The position numbers and the translations under genes were made by a program. A stretch of DNA of 64,000 nucleotides from Granulicella sibirica (GTDB lineage: Bacteria > Acidobacteriota > Terriglobia > Terriglobales > Acidobacteriaceae). The DNA lies in assembly GCF_004115155.1 (NCBI RefSeq), contig NZ_RDSM01000003.1:620001-684000 (forward strand), written 5' to 3'. Shown here in pieces: positions 60,101-64,000 of the stretch (its first letter is position 1; each line of letters begins with the position of its first letter). The notes beneath the pieces are model-generated. The model saw only the letters and a list, made by a program, of their open reading frames with translations. It made no database searches and had not been told where the DNA came from.

Positions 60101-61950
60101 TTAGCGCCATCGAAGAGACCGAAGAGCAGGCCCAGTCCACCGCCAACGGCTACCAGGCAAAGTCCACCGACGGCGTCCACGACCTTCTTCTCCGCCTCGG
60201 TGACCTCACCCGCGCCGAACTTCGCGCCCGCACCGTAGACGAAGCCACCGCCGAGAGCGTAGCAAAACTCATTCGCGCCCGCCGCGTCATCGAGGTCACC
60301 GTCGCAGGCGAGAAGCGCTTCATCGCGGTCGAAGACGCAGGCCGCTACCGCGATGCCGTTGGCGTCCCCCTGCCGCCCGGCCTGCCAACCGCCTTCCTGC
60401 AGGACGTTCCTGACGCCCTCTTCGATCTCATCCGCCGCTATGGCCGCACCCACGGCCCCTTCACCACACCCGAGTGCGCCACGCGCTTCGGCCTTCCGCT
60501 CGAAAGCGTCGAAGCCACCATGAACCGACTCGTGCAGGTAGGCCGCGTCGTCGAGGGAGGCTTCCGCCCCGGCGGAGTCCACCGCGAGTGGTGCGATCAC
60601 GAGATCCTCCGGACGATTCGGCGCAAATCCCTCGCCCGTCTGCGCAAGGAGGTCGAGCCTGTCGAGCAGCAGACGCTCGCCCGCCTCTTCACCCGCTGGC
60701 AGGGAGTCGTCCAGCCACGCCGTGGTCTCGACGCCCTCCTCGACGTCATCGAAAACCTTCAGGGCGCACCCATCCCCGCCTCCATCCTCGAAACCGAGAT
60801 CCTCCCCGCGCGCATCACCGCCTACAAACCCGCCGACCTCGACACCCTCATCGCCGCTGGTGAGGTCACATGGGTCGGACTCGAACCCATCGGCGAGCGC
60901 GACGGGCGTATCGGCCTCTACCTCACCGAACGCCTCTCGCAACTCTGGCCCCCAACCTCCACCTCCAAACTCGAAGAAGGCAGTCGCGAATCGCAGATCG
61001 TCGCCTACCTGCGCAGCCACGGAGCCTCTTTCTTTCAGCAGGTTCACGAGGGCGTTGGCGGCGGCTACCCCGGCGAGACCCTCGAAGCCCTCTGGAACCT
61101 CGTCTGGAAGGGCATGCTCACCAACGACGCGATGCACGCTCTCCGCGCCTACTGCGAGCGCCCCGCCACCACAAAGCAGCCAAAGCGCGTTCACCAGCAA
61201 ACCGGCTTCCGCTCCCGCCGCACCACACCGCCAACGGCCCAAGGCCGCTGGGCGCTCCAGGAAGCGGCCTTCGCGGAAGCTCGTTCGGGCACGGACCAGA
61301 GCGACACAAAATGGAGCCACGCCATCGCCCAGCAACTCCTCACCCGCTACGGCGTCGTCTTCCGTGAGACTGCCCACGCCGAAAACCTCCCTGGCGGCTT
61401 CTCCGCCATCTACGACGTCATGAAAGCCCTCGAGGAAAGCGGCAAAGTCCGTCGCGGTTACTTCGCCGCCGACCTCGGAGCAACCCAGTTCGCCATGCCT
61501 GCCGCCGTCGACCTCCTCCGCTCCCTCCGCACCACGGGGGACCCGGGCAAGTCCGAGATGGTCCAGCTAGCCGCCACCGACCCCGCAAACCCGTACGGTG
61601 CCCTCCTCAAGTGGCCCGCAGCCCCGGACGCAAGCAGTTCGCTCACCCGAAGCGTGGGAGCAAAGGTCATCCTGTGCGACGGAGCGCTGGTCGCCTACCT
61701 TCGCCGCACCAATCCAAACATTCAGCTCTTCCTCCCCGAGGAGGAGCCCGCCCGGTCAAACGTAACGAAGAACGTCGCCGAATTCCTCGTCAGCCGAAGC
61801 CAGTACGAAGGCGGCATGCTCGTCACCTCGATCAACGGGACCGCCATCGCCGAACACTGGACGGCCAAACCCTTTCTCGAAGCAGGCTTTGTAGCCGGAG
61901 CCATGGGCTTCAACGTGCGCCGAACCCTGCCCGCACTGCCCGGTCGCTAA
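57130..61950 (+). CDS. lhr: Lhr-type DEAD/DEAH helicase
   Basis: A 1606-residue superfamily 2 helicase of the large Lhr type. Basic Lys/Ala-rich residues 1-20 precede the helicase core. Walker A APTGTGKT is at 79-86, DEIH at 203-206 (TVIIDEIHALVPTKRGAH), SAT in IGLSATQRP, and the second RecA domain has GSLAASQRTEIEELLKAGK and HQVGAASSG. The C-terminal half holds winged-helix and Lhr-specific domains. Lhr unwinds RNA:DNA duplexes and is linked to DNA repair. The following gene, nei, is also its neighbour in mycobacteria, suggesting a conserved repair unit. Confidence 0.92.
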   Translation: MAGKKSAAKKISAKKITAEASAPALVASPPQETFSAEQALCLFHPITAQWFRAVFDQPTAPQREGWPAIARGESTLILAPTGTGKTLTAFLWCLDKLMLRSPVTGPEPGCRVVYISPLKALAVDVERNLRSPLAGIANMAKREGVPFHTPEIAVRTGDTPQKERARFARHPGEILITTPESLYLMLTSQAGEALRTVETVIIDEIHALVPTKRGAHMALSLERLEALVAQTPGRRLQRIGLSATQRPLEEVARFLAGAEGATTEPLALPVTESITNTPLTPDSEGEVSGVLMEVAGQARTEADDARVETGGARYRPVTIVNAGARKLLDLRVEVPVEDMARLGEIQEQPSGPASQGPKRTSIWQSIHPRLLEIIRERTSTLIFVNARRVAERLAGAINDLAGEPIARAHHGSLAASQRTEIEELLKAGKIKALVATSSLELGIDMGAIDLVIQIEAPPSVASGMQRIGRAGHQVGAASSGIIFPKYRADLVACAAVTRAMHEGHVESTRFLRNPLDILAQQIVAIIAQPPLDVEAAERREKPKSDEDAAPGISYAGLYGIVRSAAPFAALSQGVFDGVLDMLAGRYPSDEFAELRPRITWDRQTNWLTPRKGVKMIAILNGGTIPDRGLYGVFLAGSHSKPIRVGELDEEMVFESRTGDTFILGASTWRIDEITHDRVLVTPAPGDPGKMPFWHGDRAGRPLEFGRRIGALMRELRDMPRSVAITTLIQEHDLDTLAAENLMRYLADQEHATQVVPDDRNIVIERVRDELGDWRMCCLTPFGSRIHAPWAMAVTARIRANGGPEVETMWSEDGFVVRFPETDEAPGIDQMLLEPEEAAELVLRQLGSTALFAAKFRESASRALLLPRRRGDGRTPLWQQRKRAYDLLSVASRYASFPILLEAYRECLRDVFDMPALMETLRLIATRTLRVHTVDSRTPSPFASALLFSYVANYIYDGDAPLAERRAQALSIDQDQLRELMGDADLRELLDLSAIEETEEQAQSTANGYQAKSTDGVHDLLLRLGDLTRAELRARTVDEATAESVAKLIRARRVIEVTVAGEKRFIAVEDAGRYRDAVGVPLPPGLPTAFLQDVPDALFDLIRRYGRTHGPFTTPECATRFGLPLESVEATMNRLVQVGRVVEGGFRPGGVHREWCDHEILRTIRRKSLARLRKEVEPVEQQTLARLFTRWQGVVQPRRGLDALLDVIENLQGAPIPASILETEILPARITAYKPADLDTLIAAGEVTWVGLEPIGERDGRIGLYLTERLSQLWPPTSTSKLEEGSRESQIVAYLRSHGASFFQQVHEGVGGGYPGETLEALWNLVWKGMLTNDAMHALRAYCERPATTKQPKRVHQQTGFRSRRTTPPTAQGRWALQEAAFAEARSGTDQSDTKWSHAIAQQLLTRYGVVFRETAHAENLPGGFSAIYDVMKALEESGKVRRGYFAADLGATQFAMPAAVDLLRSLRTTGDPGKSEMVQLAATDPANPYGALLKWPAAPDASSSLTRSVGAKVILCDGALVAYLRRTNPNIQLFLPEEEPARSNVTKNVAEFLVSRSQYEGGMLVTSINGTAIAEHWTAKPFLEAGFVAGAMGFNVRRTLPALPGR

Positions 61951-61980
61951 GACGCTCTTGCCTTTGCTTTTCTTGTTGTC

Positions 61981-61995
61981 ATTCCCGAAGGGAAT
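61981..61995. repeat. Short hairpin element in lhr-nei spacer
   Basis: ATTCCC, loop GAA, GGGAAT is a perfect 6-bp hairpin in the 208-base spacer, flanked by TTGTTGTC and CTGCGTTTGC. It has no U-tract and looks like a short dispersed element. I recall similar TCATTCCCGAAGGGAAT motifs in related genomes, unverified. Confidence 0.45.
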
Positions 61996-62158
61996 CTGCG
62001 TTTGCTTCACCCATTTCGTCCCCCATCCATGATGAGATCATCTCCCCTGAATGCAATACTTTGCGGCTACTGAAGCACGAAGTCCAACCCTAACCCTAAT
62101 CATTCTAAGACTTTGCATGCCTTTACCCAAGGTGGGGGGGACCACCGGAAAGGAAAAT

Positions 62159-63085
62159 ATGCCCGAAGGCGACACAATCTACCGCGCCGCTCGCGCGATG
62201 CAACGAGTCCTCGAAGGAAAGATCGTAACCGCCTTCGACACCGGCCTCGCCCTCCTCGCCCGCCAGAACGACGAAGCCCCTCTCGCAGGCCGCACCATCG
62301 AGAAGGTCGAAGCAAGAGGGAAGTGGTGCCTCATCCACTTCTCCGGCGACCTCATCCTCATCACCCACATGCTCATGAGTGGAAGCTGGCACCTCTATCG
62401 CACCGGCGAGAAGTGGTGGATGGGCAAAGACCGTATGCGCGTTGCGATCTCCGTCGAAGGCTGGCAAGCCATCGGCTTCAACATCCCGGTCGCCGAGTTC
62501 CACACCGCCCGCTCCCTTGAGCGCCACTCCCAGATCCCCAAACTAGGCATCGACATCCTCTCGGACGACTACACCGTCGAATCCGGAGTAGCGGCGCTCA
62601 CCCGCCACGCCACCGAGCACCCCGAAGCCGAGATCGCCGTAGCCCTCCTGAACCAGCGCGTGATGGCCGGCCTCGGCAACGTCTACAAGAGCGAGGTAGC
62701 CTTCGCCGCTGGAGTCAACCCCTTCCGTGCCATGCGCACCATCACGCCAAAGGAGATGGAGGTGATGGCCGAAGTCTCCCAGCGCTACATGAAGGCCAAC
62801 GTGATGGACGGCTCCGGCGACGGCATCGTCACCTACTCCGGCAACCGCCGCACCACCCACGCCATGGACCGCGAGGAGCGCCTCTGGGTCTACGGACGCC
62901 ATGGCCAGGAGTGCCGCCGCTGCGGCGCCACCATCATGACCCGCAAGCAGGGCGAACAGGCCCGCAGCACCTGGTGGTGCCCCGACTGCCAGCCTTGGAT
63001 AGGATCGGCCGGCTCGCACGAGCCTCCGCCGGTCGGCAAAGTCGAAAAGCCCTTCGGCGGCAAGCGGCGAAAGAGCAGTTGCTAG
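62159..63085 (+). CDS. nei: Fpg/Nei-family DNA glycosylase (endonuclease VIII-like)
   Basis: A 308-residue bifunctional DNA glycosylase/AP lyase for oxidised bases. After Met removal, catalytic Pro2 and Glu3 are at the start (MPEGDTIYRAARAMQ), a Nei-type signature. A Lys turn (FDTGLALLARQN region), the H2TH motif LNQRVMAGLGNVYKSEVAF and a C-terminal zinc finger (CRRCGATIMTRKQG with WWCPDC) are present. The tail is basic and Gly/Lys-rich. The ATG at 62159 has AAAGGAAAAT upstream. It follows lhr on the same strand. Confidence 0.93.
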   Translation: MPEGDTIYRAARAMQRVLEGKIVTAFDTGLALLARQNDEAPLAGRTIEKVEARGKWCLIHFSGDLILITHMLMSGSWHLYRTGEKWWMGKDRMRVAISVEGWQAIGFNIPVAEFHTARSLERHSQIPKLGIDILSDDYTVESGVAALTRHATEHPEAEIAVALLNQRVMAGLGNVYKSEVAFAAGVNPFRAMRTITPKEMEVMAEVSQRYMKANVMDGSGDGIVTYSGNRRTTHAMDREERLWVYGRHGQECRRCGATIMTRKQGEQARSTWWCPDCQPWIGSAGSHEPPPVGKVEKPFGGKRRKSSC

Positions 63086-63984
63086 TAGCCCTGCGTATGC
63101 AGGTAAAAGACAACGCCGGACGCAACCAGGCAGTAGATCCCGAACAGATACCACTTGCCCGACTCCAGCCAGCTTGAAAGCCACTTCAGCGCCACAAGGC
63201 CCGCTAGAAACGCGAACACCGCACCAAGCAGGCTCATCATCAGCGTGGCATGCAGATCGATCGGCGTACCCGCCGCTGCCGCTTCCTTCGTAGCCTTCAG
63301 CAGCCGATGCACTTCGACGAAGACAACGGGGGGTGTCAGCACAACGGCAAGAGCAAACGAAAAACGTTCGGCCTTCTCGCGCGCGGCACCCGCAAGCATT
63401 CCGGTCGAAATCGTCGCACCCGACCGCGAAAACCCGCGAAAGGGAATGCAGATGCCCTGGATCGCCCCGATCCAAAGCGACTGTGGCATGGTCAGCGTCG
63501 CACCCTCATCCTCGGCAGCCGCTTCGGAGATCTGCCGCCGCTCCCGCAGACCAGCGATCAGGATAAGCACGCCCGCAGCAAACAGTGCCGGAGCAATGAT
63601 GTCTAGCCGCTTGAAGAGCTCCTCAATCTCTGCCTTTTCCGCGCCGGGCATAGCCACCTTCGCGACGACCTTCTGCAGCGGATAACCGATGATTACGGTA
63701 AGCGCTGTCGCCGCAACCAGAGGAACGAGGAACCCCTTGAACGCCGCCGCGCTCGAAAAGTACGTCTTCTGCCACCGCTTCCAGAAATACACAATCACGG
63801 CAAACATCGTGCCGGTATGCAGCATCACCAGCAGGAGCGTCATCTCCGGCGTGCTCGGATCGAGGTGCATCAGCTTCTCGGCGACGACGACGTGGGCGGA
63901 GCTCGAAACGGGCAGAAGTTCGGCGAGTCCTTGAACGATCGCAAGGAGGATGACCTGGATAAGCTGAATTGGCATATTACCCAT
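63082..63984 (-). CDS. uppP: Undecaprenyl-diphosphatase
   Basis: A 300-residue BacA/UppP membrane phosphatase that recycles undecaprenyl diphosphate for wall synthesis and gives bacitracin tolerance. It has about eight hydrophobic helices. The first catalytic motif is QGLAELLPVSSSAHVVVA (residues 19-36) and the second is PFRGFSRSGATISTGML. The C-terminal helix ends VASGVVFYLHTQGY. The ATG at 63984 is used; another at 63975 is equally possible. It overlaps nei by CTAG. Confidence 0.92.
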   Translation of the reverse strand: MGNMPIQLIQVILLAIVQGLAELLPVSSSAHVVVAEKLMHLDPSTPEMTLLLVMLHTGTMFAVIVYFWKRWQKTYFSSAAAFKGFLVPLVAATALTVIIGYPLQKVVAKVAMPGAEKAEIEELFKRLDIIAPALFAAGVLILIAGLRERRQISEAAAEDEGATLTMPQSLWIGAIQGICIPFRGFSRSGATISTGMLAGAAREKAERFSFALAVVLTPPVVFVEVHRLLKATKEAAAAGTPIDLHATLMMSLLGAVFAFLAGLVALKWLSSWLESGKWYLFGIYCLVASGVVFYLHTQGY

Positions 63985-64000
63985 GGTAACGGCTTCGGTC

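Noticed and set aside
59623..61377. Long antisense reading frames over lhr and similar genes
   Set aside because: High GC at third positions keeps the opposite strand open. The predicted proteins are Gly/Glu/Asp-rich with no domains, while the sense frames are clearly conserved. The same applies at 57190-58641, 32009-33367 and 33449-34705.
1..64000. tRNA, rRNA, CRISPR, integrase or transposase
   Set aside because: None was recognised anywhere. The BrnTA surroundings lack a recombinase gene.

Overview
The window is GC-rich, densely coded DNA that reads as chromosome from an Acidobacteriota species, probably class Terriglobia (Granulicella, Edaphobacter or Terriglobus-like). The grounds are the mix of secreted YVTN beta-propellers, ThuA proteins, large orphan secreted proteins, Tat-exported reductases, a Hsp70/NagA neighbourhood and carbohydrate-oriented metabolism. 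The placement comes from gene content, not from a marker gene. There is no rRNA, tRNA, CRISPR array or recognisable prophage. Intergenic space is small. Several genes start with TTG, GTG or probably CTG, and six convergent pairs overlap by exactly four bases at their stop codons.

Layout. 1-4672: 3' part of an MFS transporter, then two secreted YVTN propellers flanking an overlapping ThuA pair. 4715-6853: pdxH, cobA and the siroheme-synthase dehydrogenase. 6953-11909: PfkB kinase, a secreted protein, a LysR regulator, a KH-like small protein and a large secreted propeller protein. 11954-13843: a siroheme nitrite/sulfite reductase preceded by an 18-codon Cys-rich leader peptide and an intrinsic terminator, which looks like cysteine-responsive attenuation. 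13916-14590: phoU. 14631-22561: a wall amino-sugar region with a 1454-aa fusion (SSS symporter + AmiE-like serine hydrolase + NamZ-like DUF1343), a divergent BadF-type kinase, an Hsp70 and nagA. 22656-25346: a YiaK-type dehydrogenase, DUF4126, a BrnTA toxin-antitoxin pair lying between two copies of a DUF3565 gene tail, and the intact DUF3565 gene. 25389-29627: larE, an FAD monooxygenase, larC and larB (nickel-pincer cofactor synthesis). 29706-36765: a Tat-exported aldo/keto reductase, then a six-gene minus-strand operon uxaC-cupin-larA homologue-uxaE-gntK-SDR. 36923-41794: GH20 hexosaminidase, dienelactone hydrolase, GNAT and a Gly-rich secreted protein. 41923-47917: cdd-deoA, a frameshifted secreted protein, VOC protein, NupC-type transporter and a HEPN two-gene unit. 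47985-53351: GH32, amidase, purine nucleoside phosphorylase and uridine kinase. 53394-57057: a small membrane peptide followed by cheA-cheW-cheY-cheR. 57130-63984: lhr helicase, nei glycosylase and uppP.

How the genes may work together. The most interesting hypothesis is a nickel-dependent hexuronate route: UxaC and UxaE bring galacturonate or glucuronate to fructuronate, the SDR reduces it to mannonate, the LarA homologue epimerises C2 to give gluconate, and GntK makes 6-phosphogluconate. This would bypass mannonate dehydratase and KDG kinase, neither of which is in the operon; larB, larC and larE next door would supply the cofactor. A second theme is recovery of wall amino sugars (fusion protein, kinase, NagA, GH20). 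A third is sulfur assimilation (siroheme synthesis plus the attenuated reductase).
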